Shown here: piece by piece, positions 22,792 through 35,300 of the stretch | Numbering within the stretch: position 1 is the stretch's first letter | Layout: every line of letters begins with the position of its first letter | From: Actinomycetota bacterium | Lineage (GTDB): Bacteria > Actinomycetota > Thermoleophilia > Gaiellales > Gaiellaceae | NCBI GenBank assembly: GCA_005884945.1 | Contig: VAYM01000142.1 | Location: 1 to 35,580 of the forward strand | Reading direction: 5' to 3' | DNA: 35,580 nucleotides | The notes under the pieces: generated by a model | Databases searched by the model: none | The model's input: the letters and a program-made list of their open reading frames with translations, nothing else | What the model was told of the DNA's origin: nothing | Program-made: the position numbers and the translations under genes

Positions 22792-23370
22792 GTGAGCGCA
22801 CGCAAGCGCGACGAGCCTGTTCGCCTCACGCGCATCTACACGCGCGGCGGCGACCGCGGCGAGACCTCGCTCGGCGACGGCTCTCGCGTCTCGAAGCTCG
22901 ACCGGCGCATCGCCGCGTTCGGCACCGTCGACGAGCTCAACTCACAGATCGGTTTCGTGCTTGCGGGCGACATCCCGGGCGACTTCCGACCCTGGCTCGA
23001 GCGCGTGCAGAACGACCTCTTCGACGTGGGCGCCGACCTCTCCGTCCCGTTCGCCGCCGGCGACCGGCTGCGCATCACGCAGTCCGCCGTGGACGAGCTC
23101 GAGCGTCTCTGCGACGAGCTCAACGCACCGCTCTCGCCGCTGAAGAGCTTTGTCCTCCCCGGCGGGACGGAAACGGCGGCGCGCCTTCACGTCGCACGCG
23201 CCGTCTGCAGGCGAGCCGAACGCGAGGCGCTCGCCGCGAACGCCGAGCACGGCGTCAACCCGCTCGCGCTGACGTACCTGAACCGGCTCTCGGACCTGCT
23301 CTTCATCGCCGCGCGCGCGGCGAACGCGGGCGCCGGCCGCGACGAGCCGCTCTGGCGCCCCGGCGGCTAG
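22792..23370 (+). CDS. Cob(I)alamin adenosyltransferase, PduO type
   Basis: Transfers the adenosyl group of ATP to cob(I)alamin to make adenosylcobalamin. The 192-residue protein has the ATP-binding N-terminus RIYTRGGDRGETSLGDGSRV, AAFGTVDELNSQIGFV, QNDLFDVGADLSVP, FVLPGGTETAARLHVARAVC, RRAER and NRLSDLLFIAARAAN, all typical of the family. GTG at 22792 places the conserved TRIYTRGGDRG near residue 13; the ORF track start at 22741 adds 17 residues and sits inside an inverted repeat. The cofactor serves mutases acting on methylmalonyl- or isobutyryl-CoA, which would fit the acyl-CoA genes upstream, but no mutase is in the window. Its end overlaps the convergent giant gene by four bases. Confidence 0.92.
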   Translation: MSARKRDEPVRLTRIYTRGGDRGETSLGDGSRVSKLDRRIAAFGTVDELNSQIGFVLAGDIPGDFRPWLERVQNDLFDVGADLSVPFAAGDRLRITQSAVDELERLCDELNAPLSPLKSFVLPGGTETAARLHVARAVCRRAEREALAANAEHGVNPLALTYLNRLSDLLFIAARAANAGAGRDEPLWRPGG

Positions 23371-26300
23371 GCCTTCCTCAGGAGCCGCGAAACGACCGCG
23401 GCGAGCACGGAATTCGGAATCGACCGGGGCAGCGCGATCGTCGCCCCGGCCTTCGCAGCCTTCGCCAGCGTCTTCGGGCTGCGCGAGAGCGCGACCATCC
23501 GCAGCCCGGGGAACACGGTGTGCAGGTCGCGGACGAACTGCACACCGAACTGATCGGCGTCCACGACCATCACCTGCACGCCGTTGCTGCCCGCGCCGGC
23601 CGCGTCGAACGCGCTGTCCTCGCCGGTCGTCTTGACGATCTTCGCGCTCTTCGTCCTCAGTGCGAGCTTCGGCGTGACGGCGGAGCCGGCGATCACGACC
23701 TGTACGGGACCGCCGCGGCCTCGGCCCGCGAAGAGCCGCACCCTGACGGTCCGCGTCACCGATTCGTGTCCGGAGACCGCCGTCCAGCGGATCGAGTAAA
23801 TGCCCGGCTGCCGCACCTGGGCGGGGAACCGGAGCCTGACGATCGTGCGTCCAGCCTTCATCGCGAAGCCCCACGTCGAGAGCTTCAGCAGTTGCGGGCT
23901 GTACAGAACTGCGGATACGCGCGCCTTGCGCGTGAGCAGGACGCGCGCCCCGAGCGTCCGCTTCGTCGCCCGCAGCTTCTTCGTGCTGACGACGCGGAAG
24001 ACGAGCTTCGTGAAGCCGGTCGTCCCCGGCGCGACCGTGACGTCGATCGCCGAGCCCGGAGCGGCAAGCACGAGGTTCGTCGGCCCGGTCACCGTACCCG
24101 GTCGGCCGACGCCGCCCCGCGTCACGTTCCCGAGCTTCAGGCCGGCGGCCTCGAGTGCCGATCGAGCCGCGTCGAGCGTCTTGCCGGTGAGCGCGGGCAC
24201 GCGCCTCAGCGTCGCGGTCGGCGGGCTCGTGTTCCCGGCGATGTCGGTTTCGTCGAGCGTGAACGTTCGCGAGTCGCTCGCCGTCCACGGGCCCACGTCC
24301 CCGCTCGTGCGGTCGACGCCGAAGTTCCCGACGCCGGCGCCGTTCGCGAGCACACGCACGAAGTCGTATGTGCCGCTGTTGTCGGTGCCCGGCGTCCAGG
24401 TGAGCGTCAGGTCGCCGCCGATCAGGAAGCCGAGCACGTTCGACGGCGCGGACGGCGCCTGCACGTCGCGCAGCACGCTGAACTCCGTGAGATGCAGCGT
24501 CCGCAGGAGGAAGCTCGTGCTGCTCGCCGTGAAGCCGTCGTCCCAGCCGTCGGGCAGCAGGTCGGTCGGCATGCGCCGAAGACCGCGCCAGGCGCCGTTC
24601 TCGAACGTGGCCGGCACGAGGCCCTTGCCGGACGCGCGCAGCAGGATCTCAATCGGCTTGAGGAAGCGGTGGACGGGCTGGCCGCTCAGTGCCCAGAAGG
24701 CGGTCACATTGACGACCTCGGAGCCGGGCGCGTAGCCGTTCGCGAGCGACGGCGCGCGCGTCGTCTCGAGCCGGATCACGATCCAGTCGTCGCCGTTCGG
24801 CGCCCACGCGCCCGCCGGCATCGTCACCGTGGCGAAGCCGTCCGCGGAGGTCACCGACGTCGACGAGCTCGAGCTCGACCCGCCCTCGACCGGCGGCGGC
24901 GTCCCGCCGGAGCTCGGCGTGAAGACGGTGAAGCTCACGCGGAAGGACGAGGACTTCCCGGTCGGGTCGGAGAGCCGGCCCGAGAGCGTGTGGAGGCCGG
25001 TCGCGAGCGGGCCGGTGTTGTAGAGGATGTGCGTTCCGGAGACGACCGGCGCCACCGTGCCCGCACCGTCGAGCCCCACGTTCGTCGGCGTCGCGGGCTC
25101 GTTCGTGACGAGCTCGATCGAGCTCGCGGAGCTGACGGTCGACCCGTCCGCGGGCATCGAGGAGACGAGGACCGGCGCGGTGTTGTCGACGCGGATGTTG
25201 GGGCGTGTGTCCTGCGACGTGTTGCCGACCGAGTCGGTCACGACCGCGCGCAGGTCGTAGAGGCCGTCCGCGACCGCCGTCGTGTCGAATGCGACGCTCC
25301 ATGGCGCAGCCGTGTCGATGCCGATCTGCTTCCACGAGTTCGCGCCGGCCGGGCTCGCGAGGAACGTCACCTGCGTCGCGCCGCTTCCGGTCACCGTCGC
25401 GTTCAGCGTCACCGTTCCGGCGAGCGTCGCGCCCGGGTCGGCGAGCGCGATCGTCGGCGCGGTCGCGTCGACGTGGACGGTCACCGTCGCGCCGGTGAAC
25501 GTGTTGCCGGCACGGTCGGTGATCACCGGCTGCAGGTCGTAGTCGCCCGTGGTCAGACCTGTCGTGTTCCAGCTCCCGTCGAACGGAGCGCTGGTCGAAG
25601 TCGAGACCGTCGAGAAGGAGCCGCCGCCGGTCGGACGCATCTCGTACCTCACGGACGCGACGCCCGAGCCGGAGTCGGAAGCAGACACGTGCAACGGCAC
25701 GGCCGAGCCGCCGACGGTCGCGCCCGCCGCCGGCGCCGTCAGCGAGCCGGTCGGCGGCGTGTTGTCCACTCGCCGGTTCGCGATCACGGCGCTCGTGCCC
25801 GTGTTGCCGATCCCGTCGGTCGCAACCACGCGGAGGTCGTAGAGGCCGTCGGCAAGCGTCGTCGTGTCGAGTTGTGCCGAGAACGGTGCGGCGGTGTCCG
25901 TCGCGATCGTCGTCCACGTCCCGCTACCCGCGTCCGCGCGCTGGAAGTCGACCGACACCGTGTCCGGGTCGGAGGTCGCAGTCAGCGTCACGGTGCCGCT
26001 GAGGCTCGCGCCCGGATCGCTCAGCGTCGGGACGGGCGAGCGGTTGTCGACCGTGATCGTGCGGACGGCGGACGTCGTGCTGTTGCCGGCCATCCACGTC
26101 GTGGAGTACGGCGCCGTGGTGTCCGTGTCGAGCGGCGAGCCGTTCACGAGGAACTGCACGGATGCGATCGGCGACGTGACGTCTGCCGCCGAGGCCGTGA
26201 TCCCGAGGTTGCCGGAGACGACCGCGCCCTGCGTCGGCGAGCCGACGACCGCGACGTTCGGCGGCGTGTTGTCGACGATCTTGTCCGCGAGCGTCGTGGC

Positions 26301-29300
26301 GGTCGTGTTGTTCGCGTTGTCGGTGACGAGGATCTGCAGGTCGTAGTGACCGTCCGGAACGGCCGTCGTGGCCCAGTTCACCGTGTAGGGGGCCGGCCCC
26401 GTCGTGTCGGTGCCGATCGTCGTCCACGTCGTCGAGCCGTGATCGGCGTACTGGAACGCGACCGACTTGATGCCGGCGCCGGTGTCGGCCGGGCTCGCGC
26501 TGAGCGTCACCGTGCCGCGCAGGTAGTCCGCCGCCGAGCAGGACGGACAGGCAGGCGGCGTCGCGTCGATGAGCACCGTCGCGCTCTTGACCTGCTCGAC
26601 GTTGCCGACGTTGTCGGCCGAGAAGTACGCGATCGTGTGCGCGCCGTCGTTCGACCCGTCGGACGGCGCCGGGATCGTCACCGTCGAGCCGACCGTGTAC
26701 GGGCCGCCGTCGACGCTGTACTCAGTCACGTTCACGCCCGACCCGGCGTCGGTCGCCGTCAGGTGGACCGTGACGTCGGACGCCTGCCAGCCGGAGGGCG
26801 CGTCGTCGGTCGTCACCGGCTTCGTGTTGTCGATCGTGTCGCCGACCGGTGCCGAGGTCGTCGTGTTGCCCGCGTGGTCGGTGACGATCACGTGGAGCAT
26901 CAGGTTGCCGTCCGGCATGGAGGCCGTGTTCAGCGTCGCGCCGGTGTTCGCCCACGTCGAGCCGCCGTTCGTCGAGTACTCGTAGGTGACGGAGGCGACG
27001 CCCGAGCCGTCGGTCCCGTTCGGGTCGTCGGTGACCGACGTCAGGTGGATCGTGCCGCGCACGAAGCCGCCCGCGGTGCTCGGGTCGTTCATCGTCGCGG
27101 TCGGCGGCGTGTTGTCGACCAACCGGCCGGTGACCGGAATCGACGTCGCCTGGTTTCCTGCGACGTCCACCGCAACGGTCTGGAAGTCGTAGTGGCCGTC
27201 CGGCAGGGTCGTCGTGTCCAAAGACGCCGAGTACGGAGCGGAGGCGTCGGTGCCGATCGTCGTCCACGTGCTGCTGCCGGCAGCCGCGACCTGGAAGTCG
27301 ACGTGGTCGACGCCGGAGCCGCTGTCCGCCGCGGAGCCGGTCAGCGTCACGGTCTGGCGCAGGTTCGCACCCGGATCGTCCTGGCTCGTCGTCGGCGGCG
27401 TGTTGTCGATCCGTACGTTCGTCACCGGTGCGGAGCCGGTCACGTTGCCGGCGACGTCGGTCACGACGACCCGGAGCTGGTAGACGCCGTCCGTGATCCC
27501 GACGGTGTTCCAGTTGATCGTGTCGAAGGGTGCCGAGGCCAGCGTGCCGATCGTCGCCCACGTCGTCCCGTCCGCCGAGTACTCGTAGCTGACGGACGCG
27601 ATTCCGGACGCGTAGCCGTTCGAGGTCGGGTCGCTCTCGGAGGACGTCAACGGTACGACGCCGCGCACGTTCGCGCCGGGGTTGTTGAGCGTTCCCGCCG
27701 GAAGCGTCGTGTCGCGATGCCACGACCACGTCGACGGCGTCTGATCCGTGTTGCCGGCCGGGTCGGTGGCGCGAACCTGTGCGGTGTGGAGCCCGTCGGT
27801 GAGGCCCGGGAACGTGTGCGGGCTCGTGCATGCGCCCCAGGCGCCGCCGTCGATCCGGCACTCGAACGTCGAGCCGGGCTCGCTCGAGACGAACGCAAAC
27901 GTCGCGGGCGCGTTGCTCGGATCGGCCGGATAGCTCGTGACGAGCGTGTCCGGCGGCGTCGTGTCGATGCTGACGTTCTCGATCGTCGACGCGGGGTGGC
28001 CGGCGTTGTCCGTCGCGACCGCCTCGAGCGCGTGGTTGCCGTCGCTCGGGACGTTCCAGCTGACGTTGTACGGCGCGGTCGTGTCGACGCCGAGCGAGGT
28101 GAACGTCCCGGTTGCGCAGTCGACGCTCGTGTTCGAGCACTCGAAGAACTCGACGGACGCGACGCCGCTGCCGCCGTCCGTTGCCGTGGCGCCGAACGTC
28201 GTCGGGCTCGGGAAGGACGCGTTGATGCTTGCCGGCGGCGCGGTGATCGTCACCGACGGCGGGATGCTGTCGACCAGGATGTTCGAGTTGACGACGTGTG
28301 CGGAGTTCCCCGCGTCGTCCGTGGCGCTCGCGCGCACGTCGTACCGGCCGTCTCCCGCGGGCAGCGCGGTCGTGTTCCAGGACGACGGCGTCGGCGTCCA
28401 CGTCGCGTCGCTGTGGAGCTTGTACTCGAACGTGACGGGCGGGCTTGCCGGCGAGGCGTCACTCGCGCTCGCGGTGAGCGGGACGATGCCGCTGACGAAG
28501 GCGCCGCCGGCCGGGCTCGAGAAGGTCAGGGACGGCGGCGTGTTGTCGACGCGCGCCGTGATCGGCGCGGAGGTGGTGGAGTTGCCGGCCGCATCCGTCG
28601 CCGTCACGCGCAGGTCGTAGAGGCCGTCGATCACGGCGGTCGTGTCCCACAGCGCGGTCTGGCTCGAGAACGCACCGCCGTGCGGCGCGATCTCGTAGGA
28701 GACGCTCGCGACACCGGAGCCGCCGTCGCTCGTGTTCGACGTGAGCGTGACCAAGCCGTGCACCGGATTGCCGGGGTTCGTCATCGTCGCGCTCGGGGCT
28801 ATGTTGTCGATGCGGCGGTTCGTCACCGGGACCGGCGCCGTCACCGAGTAGGGGGCCGTCGTGTCGCTTGCGATCGTCGTCCAGGAGCCGCCGCCCGAGG
28901 GCTTGCGCTGGAACGCGACGCTCGCGACGCCCGCGCCGCCCGTGTCTGAGGCGGAGGCGCTGAGCGTGATCGTCTGGCGCAGGTTCGTGCCCGGATCGCC
29001 GATCGAGCTCGTCGGCGCGGCAGTGTCCGACTTGACGACGCTTCCGCTCGTCGCCACGGCCACGTTGCCCGCGTCGTCCGCGACGCTGTACCGGTAGACG
29101 GCGCAGTGGCCGGACGCGACCGTGTCGGGGCTCGAGACGGCTGACCACCCGCCGAAGCCGCTGCACGTGTCGGTAGCGAGTGTGCCCGTCTGGCGCTCGA
29201 GCACTCCGGTGGATGCATCGACGTCCGGGTCGGGGCCGTTGTTCGTCGTGATCGTGACGGCGCCGCTCGCGTAGCCGTTCACGTACGAGACCGTGACGCC

Positions 29301-32300
29301 CGATGGCGCGGTGCGGTCGATCGAGATCGTCCTGACCTCGGCGCCGGTGTTCCCCGCTTGGTCGGTCGCGACGGCGCGGATCGCCTTCGGCCCGTCGAAG
29401 GCCGGCGTCGTCCACGAGCCGCTGTACGGAGCGGTCGGGTCGGTCGCGAAGACGCTCCACGTGCCCGTGGAGCAGTTTGCGCTCGCGTTCGAGCACTCGT
29501 AGAAGACGACGGACGCGACGTCGCTGTCCGGCGTCGACGCCGTGACCGTGTACGTCGTCGGATCCGACGCATTGATGTACTGGATCGGCGCCGTGATCGT
29601 GACGCTCGGCGCGGTCAGGTCGATCGTCCAGGTGGCCGACGCGGGCGACGGGTCGATCGAGCCCGCGCCGTTCTTCGCGCGGGCGCTGAACGTGTGCGTG
29701 CCGGCGAGGAGCGTGCCGAGCGTGTCCGGGCTGGAGCACGCCGACCACGATCCGCCGTCGAGCTTGCACTCGAACGTCGCCGGGCTCTGATCGGCGCTGA
29801 ACGTGAACGTCGGCGTCGGGTTGTTCGACGGATCAGCCGGGCCGGAGTCGATCGTCGTGTTCGGGACGGTGGAGTCGACCGTCCACGTGTAGCTCGCGGG
29901 CGTCGCATCCGTGTTGCCGGCGGCGTCGGTCGCGCGCACGTCGAACGTGTGCGACCCGTCCACGAGGCCGGAGAGCGAGTGCGGGCTCGTGCACGGCGCC
30001 CACGACCCGCCGTCGACGCGGCACTCGAATGTCGAGCCGGTCTCGGACGACGAGAACTGGAACGACGGCGCCGTGTCGTTGTCCGGGTTCGGCGGCTGGA
30101 CGTCGATCGTCGTCTGCGGCGCCGTCAGGTCGACCGTCCACGTGCGGCTCGCCGGTGTCGCGTCCGTGTTGCCCGCCTGGTCGGTCGCGCGGACGTCGAA
30201 CGTGTGGCTCCCCTCGGCGAGCGCGGGCGCGATCGTGTGCGGGCTGGAGCAGGGCGCCCACGAGCCGCCGTCGATCCGGCACTCGAAGGTCGAGCCGCTC
30301 TCGGTCGAGGTGAAGGAGAAGCTCGGGGCCGTGTCGTTCGACGGATTCGTCGGTGCGGACGTGATCGAAGTGTCCGGCGCGGCCGTGTCGACCGTCCAGG
30401 TGTAGGACGCGGGGCTCGCGTCGGTGTTGCCCGCGGCGTCCGTGGCGCGGACAGCGAACGTGTGCGGGCCGTCGGCGAGGCCGGAGAGCGAGTGCGGGCT
30501 CGCGCACGGCGCCCACGAGCCGCCGTCGACGCGGCACTCGAACGTCGAGCCGGTCTCCGTCGACGCGAAGGAGAAGCTCGGCGCCGTATTGCTGGACGGG
30601 TCGGCCGGATGCGCGGTGATCGACGTGTCCGGTGCGGTCGTGTCGACCGTCCACGTGTCGCTTGCGGGGCTCGCGTCGGTGTTGCCGGCCGGGTCGGTGG
30701 CGCGGACGTCGAACGTGTGGCTCCCTTCGCCGAGTGCGGGGGCGATCGTGTCCGGGCTCGAGCAGGACGACCACGAGCCGCCGTCGACGCGGCATTCGAA
30801 CGTCGAACCGGTCTCGCTGGAGCTGAACAGGAACACCGGCGACGTCGCGTTGGACGGGTTCGCCGGATGCGCGTCGATCGCGGTGTCGGGCGCCGTGTTG
30901 TCCACCTCGCGGCTCGTCACCACGGCGGAGGCGGCGCTGTTCCCGGCGAGGTCGGTCGTCACGACGCGCAAGTCGTAGAGACCGTCCGCGACGGCGGTCG
31001 TGTCCCAACTCGCCGTGTACGGGGCGGTCGTGTCGGTCCCTATCGTCGTCCACGTGCCGGCGCCGCCGGGCGACCGCTGGAAGACGACCTGCTGGACGTC
31101 CGACTCGGCGTCGCTCGCGCTCGCGCTGAGGCTCACCGTCGCATGGAGCGGCGAGCCGGGATTCGTGAGCGTGCTCGTCGGCGCGCCCGAGTCGACCTTC
31201 GCCGTCACCTGCACGGCCGCGGATTGGTTGCCGACGTTGTCGGACTCGACGAACGTGTAGCGGTAGCAATGGCCGTTCGAGACGGCGGTGTCGGGGCTCG
31301 TGAAGGTGCCGGCGTCCGGCGTGAAGCCGCTGCAGCTCCCGTTCGCGAGCGTGCCGGTCTCGCGCGTGACCGTGCGCGACGAGGCGTCGAGGCCGGAGCC
31401 GCCGCCGTTGTCGGTGCCGTCGGCGAGCGAGAACGTGACCGAGCCGCCGGAGTAGTACGGCGCGCCTGCCCCCGTCAGCGTGATCGTCTGGCCGCTCGGC
31501 GCTGTGGTGTCGTCCTTCAGCGTGATCGTGTCGGTGCCGTCGTTTCCGGCCGCGTCCGTCGCAGTCACCGTCTGCGCGCCCGGCTCGGCCGCGCCGGACG
31601 ACCATGTGTAGGCCGCCGGAGACGAGTACGGAGCCGACGTGTCGGCGCCGCCGGTCGAGCCGCTCCACCCGGACGTTCCGGACACGTCTGGGAAAGCGAC
31701 CTGCGCGACGGCCGTGTCCGTATCGAACGCGGTCGAGTTGAGGCGGAACGAGCCGGACCCGGTCGACCGGAAGAACTGCGTCTTCGTGCCGGCGTCGTAG
31801 TACTGGTTCCCGCTGCCGGTCAACTCGGTGGGCGCGGTGACAGCCGCGGTCGGCGCCGCGGTGTCGACCTTCGCGACGGCGCTGACGCCCGCGGAGACGT
31901 TGCCGACGCGGTCCGCGATCGCGAACGTGTAGCGGTAGCAGTGGCCGCCCGTGACGGACGTGTCGGGGCTCGTGTACGTGCCTGCGTCGGCGCTGAACGT
32001 GCCGCAGCTGTCGCCGTTCAGCGTCGAGCTCTCGCGAGTCACCGTCCGCGTCGAGGTGTCGAGGCCGGACTCGGAGTCGGCGCCGTCGGTGAGCGAGAAC
32101 GAGACCGACGCCGCCCTGTAGTACGGCGAGTTCGGACCGGTGAGCGTGATCCCCTGACCCGTCGGCGCGGTCGAGTCGGCGGCGATCGCGATCGTCGCGC
32201 TGCCGGGGATGCCCGCCGCGTTCGTCGCCGTGATCGAGCGTGCGCCCGGCGCCGTCGCGCCGCTCGTCCACGTGTAGTCGACCGGCGAGCCGAACGGCGA

Positions 32301-35300
32301 GGACGTGTCCGCACCGCCCGTCGAGCCGTTCCAGCCCGAGACGGCCGACACGTTCGGGAACGAGACGTTGTCGATGCCGCTCTCGGCATCCGAGGCACTC
32401 GCGTTGAGCGTGAACGATCCGGAGCCCGACGGCCGGAACCACTGCGTCTGCGTCGCGGAGTCGTAGTACTGGCTGCCGGCGCCGGCCACTTCGGTCGGCA
32501 CGGCGACGGACACGCCCGGCGCGTCGGTGTCGACCTTCCCCACGGTCTGGACCGGCGCGGAGACGTTGCCGACGTTGTCCGCGATCGTCAACGTGTAGCG
32601 GTAGCAGTGCGCGCTCGACACCGCGGTGTCGGGGCTGCTGAACGTCCCGGCGTCGGCCGTGAAGCCGGAGCACGTGCCGTTCGCGAGCGTTCCGGTCTCC
32701 CGTGTGACGGCGCGCGACGAGGCGTCGAGGCCGGAGCCCGCCGTCGGCGCGGCCGGGTCGGCGGCGATCGCGATCGCCTCGGAGCTCGAGTTGCCCGCCT
32801 CGTCCGTCGCCGTGACGTTCTCGGCGCCGGGCGCGCTCGCACCCGAGGTCCACGAGTAGCTCGCGGGCGACGCGTACGGGCTGGACGGATCGGTCCCGCC
32901 CGTCGAGCCGCTCCAGCCGGACGTCGCGGAGACGTCCGGGAAGGCGACGCCCGTCACGCCTGTGTCCGAGTCGGACGCGGTCGCGTTGAGCGTGAACGTG
33001 CCGGAGCCTGCCGGCCGGAAGTACTGCGTCTTCGTCCCGGCGTCGTAGTACTGGTTCGCACCGCCTGCGACCTCGGTCGGCCCCGTCACCGACACGTTCG
33101 GCCCGGCGGTGTCGACCTTGGCCGTCGTCGTCACTGTCGACGAGACGTTGCCGACGTTGTCCGCGACGGTGAACGAGTAGCGGTAGCAGTGGCCGCCGGA
33201 GACGGTCGAGTCCGGGCTCGAGTACGTGCCGGGGTCGGCGGTGAACGTGCCGCAGGAATCGCCGCTCAGCGGCGCCGACTCGCGCGTCACCGTGCGCGAC
33301 GACGTGTCGACACCGGAGCCGCTGCCGTCGTTGCCGTCGCCGAGCGAGAACGTCACCGCGCCGCCGAAGTACGGAGCGGTCGCGCCGGTGAGCGCGATCG
33401 TCTGGCCGGTTGGCGCGGACGAGTCCGGCGTCAGCGCGAACGGCGCGCTCGACGTCGCGCCGGCGCCGTTCGTCGCGACGACGTCGTGCGAGGCGGCGTC
33501 GTTCGTCGAGGCGTTCCACGTGTAGTCCATCCGGTACGGCGCGGACGCGGTCGTCCCGCCGCCGGTCACGCCTGCGACGGACGGGAAGGCGACGCCCGTG
33601 ACGCCCGTCTCCGCGTCGCTCGTCGCAGCCGTCACGCGGAACGTGCCGCTGCCGCCCGGCTTGTAGAAGAGGCTCGTCCCCGAGACGTACTGACCTGCGC
33701 TCGCAGGATTCTGCGCGAGCGTCAGCGTCGGGCCCGTCGGCGGCGTGCCGTCGAGCAGGATCGGTTGTGTGCCGACGGCCTCCTCGTTCCCGAGGTTGTC
33801 GTACGCGCGGAACTTGATCGTCGTCGTCGTGTTGACGTTGATCGCGCCGAGATAGTCGGATCCGTTGACGGGGCTCGGATCGCTGCCGTCCGTCGTGTAA
33901 CGGATCGTCTGCACGCCGGTGCCCGTGCCGTCGTCGGCGGACAGGGTCACAACTACGGGCGAGGAGGTGTAGTACGTGCCGTTGAGGCAGGTCGCCCCGT
34001 TGCACTGGATCGTCGTCGCCGGCGCGCTCGTGTCGTTCGTGAACGTCAGCGCCGGAGCGGCCGCGGTGTTCCCGGCACCATCGGCCGCGGTCACGACCTC
34101 GGTCGGCGTTGAGCTGGTGCCCGCGTTCCAGCTGAACGTGCTCGAGTCGTACGGCCCGCCGGCGGGTGTGGAGACGGTCGACGCCGTGTGCGACCAGCCG
34201 CTCGTCGTTCCGCCGAGCGCGGCGGTCGCGCTCGAAGCGGGGGCCGACTCGGCGTCGGACACCGCGTTCGTCAGCTTGAAGCTGCCCGCCGCGGAGCCGC
34301 GGTAGAAGACGGTGTTGCCGACCTTGTTCGCGTTGCCGGTCACAGACCAGAGCGTCAGCGAGCTCGTCTTGCCGCCGCTGAGCGTGACGTTCGTCCAGGA
34401 GCCGGAGTACGAGCCGCATGTCCCGTTCGAGAGGTTCGCGACGTCGCGTTGCACCTGGCTCGACCCGGACGCGAGCCCGGAACCGGAGTCCGAGCCGCTG
34501 TTCAACGTCACCGTTACGGACAGGCTCGTGTAGTAGCCGGCGGTCACTGTCGGGGCAGTGACCGCCGGCGCGCTCGAGTCGTCAGTGAAGGTCAGCGCCG
34601 TCGCGGCGGTCGTGTTCCCCGCCGCGTCCGCACCGGTCACGACCTCCGTCGGCGACGAATTCGTGCCTGCGTTCCAGCTGAAGGTGTTCGAGTCGTAGGG
34701 CCCGCCGGCCGGCGTGGACACCGTCGAAGGCGTGTGCGACCAGCCGCTCGTCGTCCCGCCGAGCGCCGCCGTCGCGCTCGACGCCGGGCCGGACTCCGCG
34801 TCCGACACCGCGTTCCTCACCTTGAAGCTGCCGGCGGCGGCACCGCGGTAGTAGACGGTCGTCCCGCTCATGTACGCACCGCCCGACACGGCCGAGAGCG
34901 ACAGCGAGTTCGCCGGCCCGGCCGTATCGACTTTCGCGACGTTCGACGCGGTCGAAGCGCTCTGGTTGCCGACCCGGTCGGAGAGCAGCTCGCGGTACTC
35001 GTAGCAGTGGCCGCTGAGGACGTTGGTGTCGTTCCCGCCGACGAGCGCGATCGTCGACCACGAGCCGCTGAAGCTTCCGCACGCGCCGTTCGCGAGGTTT
35101 GCGACGTCGCGCTGGACGATGCTCGTCGTCGCGTCGACGCCGGACCCCGAATCCGTTCCGCCCGCAGGCGTCACCGGAACCGAGAGTGTCGTGTAGTAGC
35201 CGGCCGTCACGCTCGGCGCGGTCACGGACGGCGGCGTCGTGTCCGCAACGACGGTGAACGGCGTCGAGGCCGAGGTAAGAGCCCAGCCGTTCGTCGCGGT

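Noticed and set aside
22680-28949. Plus-strand ORF of 2,089 residues
   Set aside because: Antisense shadow of the giant Ig gene and of the adenosyltransferase gene; it is almost pure Arg/Ala/Val low complexity with no domain, caused by high GC and regular codon use.
29610-30900. CRISPR-like regular repeat
   Set aside because: The period is 255-258 bases, in frame within a coding sequence; it is a protein-domain repeat.
29358-34112. Plus-strand ORF of 1,584 residues and minus-strand ORF of 1,528 residues (29833-34419)
   Set aside because: Both are Arg-rich out-of-frame readings of the repetitive giant gene.
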